Positions 41,761 to 53,450 of a stretch of DNA of 64,000 bases are shown here, in pieces. This DNA comes from Cichorium intybus (Eukaryota; Streptophyta; Magnoliopsida; Asterales; Asteraceae). A program made the translations under genes and the position numbers. The DNA is taken from contig CM042012.1 of the NCBI GenBank assembly GCA_023525715.1, positions 48,586,061 through 48,650,060 on the forward strand, given 5' to 3'. The notes beneath the pieces were generated by a model, which worked only from the letters and a program-made list of their open reading frames with translations, was not told the DNA's origin and did not search any database. Within the stretch, counting starts at the first letter, position 1. Every line of letters begins with the position of its first letter.

Positions 41761-44099
41761 TTGCGTAAGTTAGTCTCAACATATTTATTGTGCTTTTGCA
41801 AGTCTAGATGTATTGTAATGATTGTTAGAGGATACACCTTCTCAAAATCTTCTTCCTTTAAACTTTGATATTAAGCTCCTTAATATTAAATGACTTTTTA
41901 CCATTATGAGTTATTAAAACACATCACCGATACTTTTCGCATTGCTACATGATTTTTTAAAATGTGATATGAAGACGTGTCAATGGTATAAAAGACACAT
42001 ACCTATGAATTTTATTGTATATATGTGAATATTGTATGGCCACATCTCATTCTTATGTAACTTTTAATGGTTGTGCAACTACTTTTGGAGCCTAATAATG
42101 TTTACACACAACTTTACATACTCATTTGTAAAGCCCTTTAAATGACGTAAATCATATTTTCTCAAACTAATGTACGTATATACTTTAAAATTGTTGTTGA
42201 TTTGTGTAACATATACTACCAATCTCAAAACAATAGGTGGAACTGTTGCAAGCCAAAAGAAAATCTACTGGTCTCAAAGGCTCTAGGAAATTATTTTTGC
42301 TATGTATTGATACGAGGTACTGATTCCTTCACTGCCTGCCTATGTTTTGCTAAACTATGATATATTGGGTGCTTCTAGTTGCTTTTGTGTGTTTCATGGG
42401 ATTGGGATGACTATATCTTCCTTAAGTATTAAGATGTGGCTTATTATATGATAATGTAGGTGATTCAAGTTTTCAAACTTACAAAAGGTTCGAAACATAT
42501 TAGCTAGATATTGGTATGGTTCCTAAGTTCTTGGAAAACAAAATAGTTGTTGTGTTTCTCAAAAATTCAACTCCTACATCAATGATTTTCATTTTCAAAA
42601 CACTTTATTTGCTTTGTGGTTGCTAGTGATAAGAGAGGTTTAAGTTTTTGTTTGGTGTTTCTTAAGGTGGTGCCTTTCGGTAAAATGTCCCTGTGTAATA
42701 ACATAAATTAAAAATTACATAAATAGTCTCTATTCAATAGTAAATTTGTAGAAGTAACCCCTCTGTAATAGTGTAATACATAATTACAGAAATTGTCCTT
42801 GTATAATAGTAAAATTAAAGACATGATCCATGTGTCGGCAAAATGAAAATGTTACAGAGTTTCTGTGTATTAAATTCCATAATTACCAAAATGGTCCCTG
42901 TGTAATAGTAAAATTATCAAAACGACCCTATGTAATATTAGAAAACAAAATTACAAAAATGGTCCCCATATAACAGTAAAATTACAGAAATTTTCCCTTT
43001 GTACTTATATTTTACAGGAAATTTAAGTCGAAAATAACCTCTTCAAGTTTTCGATTAGTTTGTTCATTCAAAAATAACATTTTGCTTATATAGGATTAAT
43101 AAACTCTCTTCGCAAAGTGCCGACTTAAAACCCTCATTTCTAACGTCTTTAATAACATAAAATAATATGTATATCATTTTATGCACATTCTTGTTACATT
43201 AACATATTGTACTTTATACTTTCATATCTATACACTTACATGCTTCAACATCTTGTATATCACTCATATATACTTTTATCTAGCCAAATCCGTCTTCATA
43301 AATAAGTCTTCAAACATATTCCATCCTACCTTTCAAACAAATAAATAAGAAGTCCACTTCAAGGCCCATGCTTAGCTTGTGATGGGCTATGCACAATTGC
43401 ACATCTTGTGAGTAGTGGGTAACCTTTTTAATTATAATAAGTACTTTAAGTAAGGAGTTTATGTACATTTTAATTCAAAAAATATAAAATAACTTAACAA
43501 TAGAATTACTTAAAAAAATTCCAATATATTATTAAATAGTAATAAACTCTTTAACTGGATTCAAAATTATTATAATTCATTCATTTATGATTAAGAAAAA
43601 GTATTCTAGATTCTATGAATCAAAGTGTTATTGTTATGGAAGGAGTGAAGCTATAAGGGATTGTGTTTTCTATAAGAAAAATGATACTTTCTAAAAGTGC
43701 GAATTTAATTTGTTTGGTTTATGACGTAACTTGTTTGGTTATGATACCAAATTTTGTGAGTAATAGTTTTCGAGTTGAAGATGATAAAGCTTGCGTGACA
43801 TTCAGAAAATTAAGTTTGTATTACTCAAAAAGTAGTAACTTGTTATATTATTTCAAGATATTTAATGATAGGTTTTGATTATGTAGTTGGTGGTAACAGT
43901 TATGAAAGAAAAACCAAGGATCGATGAACATACAGATTTGAGTTAGCAGTGCATACAAAATTCTCAAGATGATTCGAATCTTATTGAATGTTCAATTTCG
44001 AATACCATTATATATGTAACACCATAACCCTAAAGTTACGTGCTACCTCATTAATTTCTAAATCATTTTATTGATTCTAATGTCAGGATGATGCTAATC
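41761..44099. other. No gene seen; degenerate repeat at 42.7-43.0 kb
   Basis: AT-rich. Between about 42690 and 43010 phrases of the type TGGTCCCTGTGTAATAGTAAAATTAC are repeated six to eight times with many changes, a diverged tandem array of about 35-45-bp units. The frame at 43663-43878 has no recognised domain. Confidence 0.45.
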
Positions 44100-44180
44100 A
44101 GGGTCGGCCCTGAAGGGGTGTCAGATGTGCGACCGCACAGGGCCCACGTCGTAAAGGGGCCCAAAATTTCATTTTGTCGC
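44096..44180. mobile_element. Possible end of a hAT-like element
   Basis: ATCAGGGTCGGCCCTGAAGG resembles the terminus of a class of plant TIR elements, followed by GGGCCC-containing sequence. No matching opposite end was found, so only one terminus is proposed. Confidence 0.25.
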
Positions 44181-46228
44181 GATTCCATCGCTACTTCGTC
44201 ACCAATCCATCGCTAACCGTCTCTATTCCGTCGCTAATTAGCACAACTTTTCTGTTTTTAAATCCTCACTTACAATTTGTAATGGTTTGTTAAGTGTCTA
44301 ATATTATCGTAGTATTAATGAATTTTGTTTATATATAAGAAACATATTTAGGGGTTTGGTTTTTAGTTTTCACATAGGGTCTTTAAAATCAATAGATCAA
44401 TTAATACTTTTCACCTGATACCAATTAATTAATGTTTAAATGATGTTTCCTAATGTGGAAATTGATAAAATTTAAATAATTTGTGATTTATACTAGCAAG
44501 CATGGTTTTGTTCTACCCCACATAAAAAACCAATGAATCTAGTAGATTACAAAATAAATTTGTAATTGGTAATATATGAATAGCCTAAAGTGCAAGATTT
44601 TTGTGTGAAAGAGAAATCGAAAATCATATTTTCATTTCTATATTTATCTCTTGTTTGTTCATCGACATGCACATGTTAGGTTTTCTTATATGTCATTCAT
44701 GGCTCAAGGTTCATGCACGAAAGATGTTTCCAGCAACAAAGTGATCATCGGCATACTTCAATTATATACCATTTGGAGCACATCTCGGTGGCCTATTCAC
44801 CTATATTTGGATTTAGTTGTTCAAATATGTTCTATGTTGATTTAGTTGTTTAAATGGGTTTTATGTTGATTTTGAAGCAACACTGAGGATGCAGTAATTC
44901 ATTATGGCGATGATTAAGTCAAAATCGTTTCACGTGAACTTACTTTTTGCTTTTATAGGAAAATGTTGAAAAACTACATACAACTATTGTATCGGTCTCA
45001 TTTCAGCCTTATTTTTTTTTCCATAATGAGTCCGTTGATAGATTTTTCTTTGTCCACAATGAGTCCTTTTTAACGGCTAATACCGATTTCACCAATAAAT
45101 CTATTTTTCATGAGTTTGAATCATACATGTGATACTTTATTCTAGAGAAGCCTTAAGCCGTTCAATTGTCTCATGTGTTTCATTTAAGTCATTGAAGGTG
45201 AGATCATCCATTTATTAGGATATCAAGCTGATCATGATGATAAGCTTCAATCAAGCTTCTAAAACATCGATTAAGTTACGATTATGGGTATATGGTGCCT
45301 GAGTGGCTTCCAAATGAAATCGATATTGAAGAAGGAATGGATTTAAATAGTGATGATCAAATGGTTGTCATTGATCAATGTGTAAAGTAGAGGTTAAATG
45401 TGAAATTGGTGTGCAAAGTGAAAGAATGGTGAATGGTGAAACAAAAATGACATGTGAAGTAGATGTTAAAGTTCAGGATGAGGTGAAAGGTGAGGATTGT
45501 AGAAGGTTTGACAAAGACGAAAGTTAAGGATGAGGTGAAATGTGAGGTAGATGAAGAGGTGAAAGGTGATGGCACCATGTTGTAGATGGGAATATGAGAG
45601 GTTATTGATAAAAATGTATTTTTGGATATATATTTTTTGATAGTTTTTTCGTGATCATAGTATGCTCTTGGTGGATTTTTGGTATGACACTTTTGGAAGT
45701 AAACGAAATACAAAAGGTCTTACTTTGTACTTTATGTAGGTGATTATATGTATCTATATGTTGTTAATATACATCTTACTATATGTAAATAGAATAAACA
45801 TGTGGTACTTTGGAATATAGAATGTGATATTTTGGAATACCAAATATGGTACTCTGGAAGTAATTTATATACAAAGTATGACATTTTTGGAGGTAAATGG
45901 AATATAAAATGTTGATATACAGGTGAATATATGTATCTATATGTCTGTTTTATTGACTTAATAGAATTTTACTTGATAGCATTGTATTTTAGTTGTTGTC
46001 GAGTTAATAGTATTGTACTTTAGCTATATTGTTAACTCTAATAGTGTTGTTGACCCAATATCCTTGTACTTTATGTAATGTTGATTTTAACAATAATATA
46101 CTTTATAACATCGAATTTTAATCTTAATTTACTTGATAACATTGTATTTGAATACAAATGTGCTTAATAGTGATGCATTATGATTGGTGTGAAATGTCTA
46201 TCAAAATTTGATGATAAACTCTAGTTAT
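44181..46228. other. No gene supported
   Basis: At 45200-45600 a plus-strand stretch repeats words like GATGAGGTGAAAGGTGAGG and can be read as a Glu/Lys/Val-rich frame with breaks (EVDVKVQDEVKGED). It may be the remains of a gene, but no family is recognised. At 45760-46200 loosely repeated TGGTACTTTGGAA-type phrases occur. Confidence 0.35.
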
Positions 46229-46336
46229 AACGCCCCATTTTTAATTCAGCGTCTTATTTAGCATTAATTAATTAAATGTTGTATTTAGAAGAAAAATAAA
46301 TTCGATTTAGGAAAAGCGATAAAAAAAAGTGGAACC

Positions 46337-46379
<43 letters not shown>

Positions 46380-46425
46380 TAACAATAACAATAACAATAA
46401 CAATAACAATAACAATAACAATAAC

Positions 46426-46466
<41 letters not shown>

Positions 46467-47170
46467 AATAATCCTAAACGTTTAGGTAAGAGTTGGAGGG
46501 GGTTAGGTGTCATTTAGTAAGACTTGGAATGTTGGATAATATGGTTTATGTATTAAATAGAAATCAAAGACAAAATTAGAGGGATCAGAGTTGTACAAGT
46601 CAAAAGTTGCATGAAGAAGATTTCCTAGGGTTGTTGCATGCATCAAAGATGAGGGAGAGGGCTTTAGGCCTCTCGGTTTTGACTCTCAAGCCTAATTGAG
46701 TCTTTTTCAAGCCTTACCGATGCTACATATACATAAATCCAATCACATCCAATTGAAGCCATGATTACCTTTTTGTCGTGGAAACACAGAAGCGAGAACA
46801 AGGAAGAGAGATCTGAGAAGAATAAGCAAGTGAAGAAGAAGATACTCTCAAGTCTTGGTGTTAAGTTTTTAAGGTTCAAGGTAAGTTTCATGCTCATCTT
46901 TTTGTTCTTTGGTCCAAAAACTCTAGTTCATCCTCGGATTTCTTGACCTTGCTGTATTGGTCGGACGATCCACAGAGTTTGAACCGTTGGATCATTCTGA
47001 AATTTGGAATGTAGCTTCGTGACATCCATATGCAAGTTTTGAGCATTCAGTTTTCAGTTTTGATGTCTAGAACTCGAACCATAACCTCTCGAACGCAACC
47101 CTATTTTTGTGTGAAAAATGCACTATTCTGGTGTCATATTGTTAAAATCGTAACCCGTACGTAGGTATCT
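46229..47170. mobile_element. Gypsy-type LTR fragment
   Basis: Begins TATAACGCCCCATTTTTAA, close to the TGTAACGCCCC edge of the LTR at 30744, and includes a CCGTTGGATCATTCTGAAAT stretch of a kind I associate with plant gypsy LTRs. The end is not clear and no coding region adjoins it. Confidence 0.4.
46337..46464. repeat. Compound microsatellite (AAT)n(AACAAT)n(AAT)n
   Basis: AAT repeats flank a central run of alternating AAC and AAT triplets. The poly-Tyr/Cys minus-strand frame is an artefact. Confidence 0.95.
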
Positions 47171-50100
47171 ATATAATCATCTGCATGATCAAGCATGTAA
47201 GTCTTCCAATCTACCCCTTAAAAGAAAGTGAATATCATCTTTCTTTTAAGTTCCCATTCCTCAATATAATTTATACTTACAATACACCATTTTCTTTATT
47301 TTACTTTTACCTACTATATCTCATAACCATTTTAGATACTATTAAGCCATTGTTTTCCATTCATCCTTAACTAGTCCATCCGTGATGAGAAATCGCTAAT
47401 CTTATCACAGTCCTTGAAGAACCTTACTAAATATTATACCTTCAAGTGCAATTTTTTTTGCTTACTTAGCAAAACAATCTCACTAACCCAAAGGTAATCT
47501 TAACAAGCTCCCATAATAAGCTTGACATGATATGAATTAACAACTTTCCTCTTGAACAATTGTCTCCAACTACCAGGTATGCATGTCATTATGCCTTAAT
47601 AACAAACTATACACTTGCCAACAATGATCATTAGCTGCTGATATGAACTTGTAGAACTAACAGTTCATTGTGACTTCCTTCTCTCAAAGTACTACATAGA
47701 AAGAATGGTATACCTTCATTACTTTACTTGTTGTTGCGAAATCTTCACATATGTCGATTTCCTTCTTGATCTTCAGAATCCAATAATCATGCTTAAGAAC
47801 AGTAAGAAAAATGAGCTTCAACATACTACACCTTACTTCGCAATCTTCAAAATTCCAATTCAAATCCTCAATCAAGATTTGACAACTTTTATCAAAATTT
47901 CCTTGTTTCATGTTCTTACAATACTTTAGCTTATTTATTCTGACTTCATGTTATTATAATCACATTATAATAAGGCAAAATACTTAAGATCTCATAACCT
48001 TTGACACTTTCCCATGTTTTTCATTTTTTTCCCATTCGGGTAATTTACTTTGTTATATTTCTCATTATAGCACTATACTTATGACTTCGCCATTTGCCCT
48101 AGTCATTAAATGTCTTTGCCTGTTATATTTCGGTTTTGGAAATCATAACTTTCAAATTTTATGATTGTACTGCTTACTCTTACCATTGATTTCTTGCCCA
48201 ACACTTGGTTAGGTGTTTTACTTTAATTTTCTAATCAACTCACGTCATCAAGATTGATGGTTATATTCAAATCCCACGATTATCGTAAGTGTTAAACCAT
48301 GTTACTTCATTATGTCTTTTCTTTTTTACTTATTTCATATAATCATATGGGTTGTTTCCAAGTATCAACCATTTATTATAGCTTACATTTTTGGCTAAGT
48401 TTCTTGTATTCCGTTCTCATTATATTATATTAATATCTATGATCCTCACTTCAAGTCTTACTTTACATTGGTCACTATAATGACACAAATCAACTCTTTT
48501 ATTCCATAATCTTAAATCATTTCCGTTAGACAACAGAGTCCTTAATTACACAAACATTGGAAGGTTTGTATAACAAAGTTACATTTCTTTGGTTTCATAA
48601 TTCCCCAACTGGTTGGTATACATCAATCATGCTTTTCTTAGTGTTTTCCTTCATACTTCATCTTGTTCTTATACATACACTTTATAGTGGTAGCCAATTC
48701 ATATAAGGTATCTCTGTTGTCCTAATTTTCATTTTGAGTTTCCCCAACTCCAATGTACATACTCATTATATTATCTTTATTGTTTTAAGTCATACTTTAA
48801 TAGTTTCAATCATACTTGATTTTATTACTTATGTATATCAATCCTATGTCATTCCAATCTTCTTTCTTCTCTTTGCTACTCCCTGCATGCATCCTTTACC
48901 AGATTCCTATGATCTCTGTGTGATTCCACCAAACTCAAATACATAGCATCTGGTTATGATAGTACGGAGCCATATTATATTATTATAACCACCTATATAT
49001 ATTTGTTTATGGCATCACCACAAGGTCTCCTGGTCCATTGGTTCAGGTTAACTTATAATTCCACAGAAAATATACACTATAATAAATAACAAGGAAATCT
49101 TATAACTCATAAGCAAATACTTGCATAAGTGTAAACAATTACAGAAATAAACATATCATTCCTTAACAATCCATGTTTACTCACAATAATCTATTACTAT
49201 TTTTGAAACCGAAAACACATCTTGTTGATTATGTTGTTCTTATTTTCACATAATCAAATCCGGGTTAATTGTCCTAATAGAGATCATATGCAACTACTCT
49301 TTAACACTGTTTTGGACAACACGATTTATAAAAAACAACAACATTATATTCAGCGGCATATTAGTCATAGCAATTTAAAAAGATATCACGTCATTGTCAA
49401 CAAGTATCTACATAACAATAGATGTTCCCGGACATTGGACTGACAAACGGATTTGAGTTGGTTGTAACCTTATCTTGGAAGCCTCTAAGTTAGCTAAGTA
49501 ACAAAATTTAATATCATAGGTCAATCCACCCCATAACATGTGTAATCAGACATATATAATACACCGCACAACAAAATCGATTCGTACCCATGACCCTCCA
49601 TAAAAAAGGGATTCTATGCAGTTGATTGTATGAATTCAATATGTATAATTGTATTTTGTATTTCAGATAATTTGCGAAAACCCTCAAACATACAGGCAAG
49701 GGGAACCAAATTCTTTTTTTATGATATATAGTCTTTTCTGAATGTACGATAGTATTCAATTGCTTGTATCTAAAATATATCTTAATTCGTAATGTTGGAT
49801 TTCAGACTACTCTATGTATGTCTTAACAACTTTTTTATAGTCAAACACGAAAAAGGGTTAGTTGGAAATGGACCGTTCCAGGATGGTAAGTTATGCAAAA
49901 ACCTAAAACGTTGGTTATATTGTGATAACTTAGCATTCCTAAGACTACTTGGCATACAACCACCGAGCATGTTCATTGGTCTCGGTGGTGGCTGGGGCAT
50001 GTCACGCTGGCATGTGGTTCGTGCACTGAAATGGAGAAAAAAATGTTCTAACACTGAGCTGTTTTCTCGATCAATTGGTGTTCGGGCACACCATGCCCCC

Positions 50101-50770
50101 AAAATGAAAAATGTGAGGAAATGATGATGTGGAAGTTCGGTGGTGTGGAGTAATGTTTGCACACTATCCAGCATAATATTTGTATTTGTACATTCGCCTA
50201 TTATTGTTTATTAGATGTATACAAATTTCAACTAGAAAATAAGATATTATATTACAAAATATCATACAAAATATCGGTATGAAGATATTTTTTAGATATA
50301 AACATGCTCGACAAACCATTTAGATTGGAAAATGATTTAGACCAATGTACAATCTAAGCTCATCTCAAAAATGATATCTAACTGTGCATTAAGTTTGGTA
50401 ACACTACCAAATTTATGTTTGAAAATATATGGATAAATGTATTTGCGTATCTATAGGATAGATACATGATTTCAACTTACATAATAAATTCCAAAACGAA
50501 TTAGAAACCTTTTTCCTATATTTAGGTGTGCCGATTTTTGAATACTTGTCGCAATTATCTAGTTGTTAACAAAAACAAAACCAAATATAGTTTTTCTGAA
50601 AATATCCATGGCTTCAACAGTATGTATGATTCACCCCTATTACCAGGGAATGTCTCATCACGTAGTCTCCCTTTGTTTTGTCAGCAATATATATTTGTTA
50701 TAATAAATGTTTGCTATACACATTAACCAAAAATTAGAAGGATACAAAACATTAAATATTATCAACAGCC
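47171..50770. other. No gene supported
   Basis: Pyrimidine-rich, AT-rich sequence without recognisable domains. Overlapping frames on both strands at 49792-50174 share a GC-richer patch that contains CGGTGG/CCACCG words and may be a short non-autonomous transposon, but no boundaries could be fixed. Confidence 0.4.
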
Positions 50771-50775
50771 AAAGA

Positions 50776-50903
50776 CCTAATGGTCCAGCGGCATAGAAGT
50801 ATATACAACTTTCTTGAGGTCTCGGGTTCAAATCCCACTACTGGATTAGGTGGTTTATGTATAGTATAGATGTAATATATTATTTGCCGTTTCAAAAAAA
50901 AAA
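50776..50903 (+). mobile_element. tRNA-derived SINE
   Basis: An A-box-like TGGTCCAGCGG (50781-50791) and a B-box GGTTCAAATCC (50825-50835) lie at the spacing of an RNA polymerase III promoter. A tRNA-unrelated tail ends in a run of A residues (about 50893-50903). The word AAATATTAT occurs before the element (50754-50762) and again shortly after the A-run (about 50916), a possible target duplication. It has no acceptor stem pairing, so it is not a tRNA gene. Confidence 0.5.
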
Positions 50904-51219
50904 TATTTTCAACAAAAATATTATTTGGTTTATAAATTTATATATGAATTTAAACATATTTTTCAATCAAAAAACAAAAAGAAAGAATCTAATCTCCAAC
51001 TCTCCAAGCCCCCCGCCTCCGTCATGTCGCGTTAAAAATTTGCGGCGCCGAAACATATAAAACAAATGAAGTGCCGAAAAACTAGTTTGATATAAAATCA
51101 TGTCGGCTTTGTCCATTTGCTGTGAGAGCATGAGGTCTAATTACCAAAAAGACCTTCGCATCATGTTCGCCCACACTATTGAACACACATGGACACCAAA
51201 TTTAAATTACATATATTCC

Positions 51220-51225
51220 CACGTT
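51220..51225 (-). promoter_or_regulatory. T/G-box candidate in the JOX promoter
   Basis: CACGTT on the plus strand, AACGTG on the minus strand, lies about 65 bp upstream of the TATA box. AACGTG is a known MYC2-type jasmonate-response element. A single six-base match can arise by chance. Confidence 0.3.
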
Positions 51226-51288
51226 CCATTTAAAGTCATTTTCGCCCCTCACCCCTTAATTTCTCACTCCCATGCCACCTCAGCCCCC

Positions 51289-51296
51289 TATAAAAA
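51289..51296 (+). promoter_or_regulatory. TATA box of the JOX gene
   Basis: TATAAAAA follows a C-rich stretch and lies 43 bp before the ATG at 51339, so the 5' UTR must be very short (roughly 10-20 nt). Confidence 0.75.
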
Positions 51297-51338
51297 CCAC
51301 CCTCCATCTTCAACCATATTCAAAAAAATTAATTCGAT

Positions 51339-53102
51339 ATGGGAAGCCTCAGTGATTGGCCCGAACCTGTGGTATGTGTCCAATCTTTATCGGAAAGTGG
51401 TGAGCCTGTGATACCCAACCAGTACATCAAACCGCAGTCAGAGAGACCGTCTTTGTACCTACAAGAAATGAACATACCAGTGATCGATATGACTGGTTTG
51501 ATCACTTCACGTGAAGAGACCATGAAGCAAATTTCAGAGGCATGTCGTGAATGGGGATTTTTCCAGTTGGTGAATCATGGCGTGAGGACAGAATTAGTAG
51601 ATAGGGTTCGGGAAATTTGGAGGGAGTTCTTTCACGAACCGATGGAAGTGAAGCAAATATATGCAAACACTCCGAAGACTTATGAAGGGTATGGAAGCAG
51701 ATTAGGGGTTGAGAAGGGAGCAATTCTTGATTGGAGTGATTACTACTATCTTAACTATCTTCCTTGTTGCCATACAAAGTGGCCTGACCATCCACCTTCC
51801 CTAAGGTAAGCTCGTTTATATGTTTGAGAAAACCTATAAATTATAATCCCTATTTTTTGCATGTATGAAAAAGAATGAGCTAATGAGAATTTGCAGTGAA
51901 ACCTAGATATTAAACACAAACGTTATACTTTTTTTTTTTTAACAAAGATTGTGTTTGATTATAGATTGATAACAGAATGGATTTTTGTAGGGAAGTGATG
52001 GAAGAATACACGAAAGAAATACTAAGGTTGGGTGCGGTTTTATTGGAAGTATTTTCATTAAACCTTGGAGTAAAAGAAGATGTCCTTCAAAATGCGTTTG
52101 GTGGCAAGGATGTTGGAGCTTGCTTGAGAGCAAATTTTTATCCGAAGTGTCCACAACCCGACTTGACCCTAGGATTATCTTCCCATTCGGATCCTGGTGG
52201 CATGACTTTTCTACTCCCTGATGACAAAGTCTCTGGACTCCAAATCCAAAAAGATAATCAGTGGGTCGCTATCAATCCTGCTCCTCATGCCATTATTGTC
52301 AATATTGGAGACCAACTTCAGGTAATTCTTTATATTTTTGTTTAGTTTTTGTATGATAGTGCTAATCTTTCTTAAAGGAAAATTTTGCCAGATTTAAGTA
52401 GTTAGGTGATGTGGATGTGGTGGTCTTTGAACCCGTAAATGACCGACAGCACAGTTACTAAACAAATAATACAAAATTTTATCCCAAATATAAAAAGGAA
52501 CCAAAGAGGATTGCTGTCCTTCTCATGGGAATTAATAAATTATATTTCAATCCTTAAGAAGATAATTACTATTATGAACATATTAAATAATGAATTTCGA
52601 CTTTGTACGCTATGCATGGCTATTAATTTATTATTTTATCATCTAGAATAATTGTAATCCAATGTCACTTAAGACCACAACATCCAATATTATATTAATT
52701 AGACGAGTTTATGTATCACACGGAATTCATAAATTGTTGGCAAAAATTTTAGTAATCGAACTCGCTCACACAAAAAAGCCTAGTAATAAACATGATTTTG
52801 GAAGCATAACAGAACGTATTAAATATTCAAGTTCTTGTGTTTCAATATTGTAGGTTTTAAGCAATTCGATATACAAGAGTGTGGAGCACAGGGTGGTAGC
52901 AAACCCAGACAAAGAGCGACTGTCTTTGGCATATTTCTACAATCCAAAGAGTGATTTACTTATTCAACCAATATCAGAGCTTGTCACATCGAAAACACCT
53001 GCCCTTTATTTACCAATGACATTTGAAGAATACAGGCGTTTCATCCGAACTAAAGGTCCACGAGGCAAGTTCCAAGTAAAGTCTTTAGAATCTCAAAGAT
53101 AA
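51339..53102 (+). CDS. 2-oxoglutarate/Fe(II) dioxygenase, jasmonate-induced oxygenase (JOX) type
   Basis: Three exons, 51339-51805, 51991-52321 and 52854-53102, with GT-AG introns of 185 and 532 bp, encode 348 residues. The N-terminal DIOX_N domain carries IPVIDMTGL (about 46-54) and EACREWGFFQLVNHGV. The Fe(II) ligands are H221 and D223 (SSHSDPGG) and H278 (VEHRV). R288 and S290 (ERLSLAYF) bind 2-oxoglutarate. Length and the YGSRLGVEKGAILDWSDYYYL block match At5g05600/JOX proteins, which hydroxylate jasmonic acid at C12 in the cytosol and so lower jasmonate signalling. Arginines reported to hold jasmonate in JOX2 align with R202, R327 and R331. All catalytic residues are present. It is the only intact host gene in the window. 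Confidence 0.93.
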
Positions 53103-53340
53103 CATGTAATCATCGGTTTCTTGTAACAAGGTTGCTTATTTGTCTATGATATTGTTATATATCAGTTGATAATTGAGGTATACTCTACTATGGGCAAGTT
53201 AAGTGTTGAATAAAGTTGTATACCTTCAATTGCAGTTGTATAAATTTGATTATATCGAAATTAATGTTATAAAATATGTACGTTTTACCTTAAATGTTTT
53301 AGATTCTTATTATACAATAGTTACATCTACTTTGATCAGT
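53103..53340 (+). other. 3' UTR and downstream sequence of the JOX gene
   Basis: AT-rich; AATAAA-like words (GAATAAAG at about 53209) could serve as polyadenylation signals. The SIRE-type element remains begin shortly after. Confidence 0.4.
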
Positions 53341-53450
53341 CTCCCCATCTTTGAAACTGTAACATCACTCGACTAGTGTTTTTCATCATTCACTCCATCA
53401 TAGCCCCCACAGGTGACACCACGCTCTAACATGATGGTATTTATAACCAT

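Noticed and set aside
45375..45713. 112-codon minus-strand frame
   Set aside because: Antisense shadow of a repetitive GGTGAA-rich plus-strand stretch.
46307..46513. Poly-Tyr/Cys frame
   Set aside because: Produced by the compound AAT/AAC microsatellite.
49792..50174. Overlapping frames on both strands
   Set aside because: No domain and no splice context; both arise from one GC-richer patch.
50776..50850. tRNA gene
   Set aside because: Box A and B are present but acceptor-stem pairing and a convincing anticodon arm are not.
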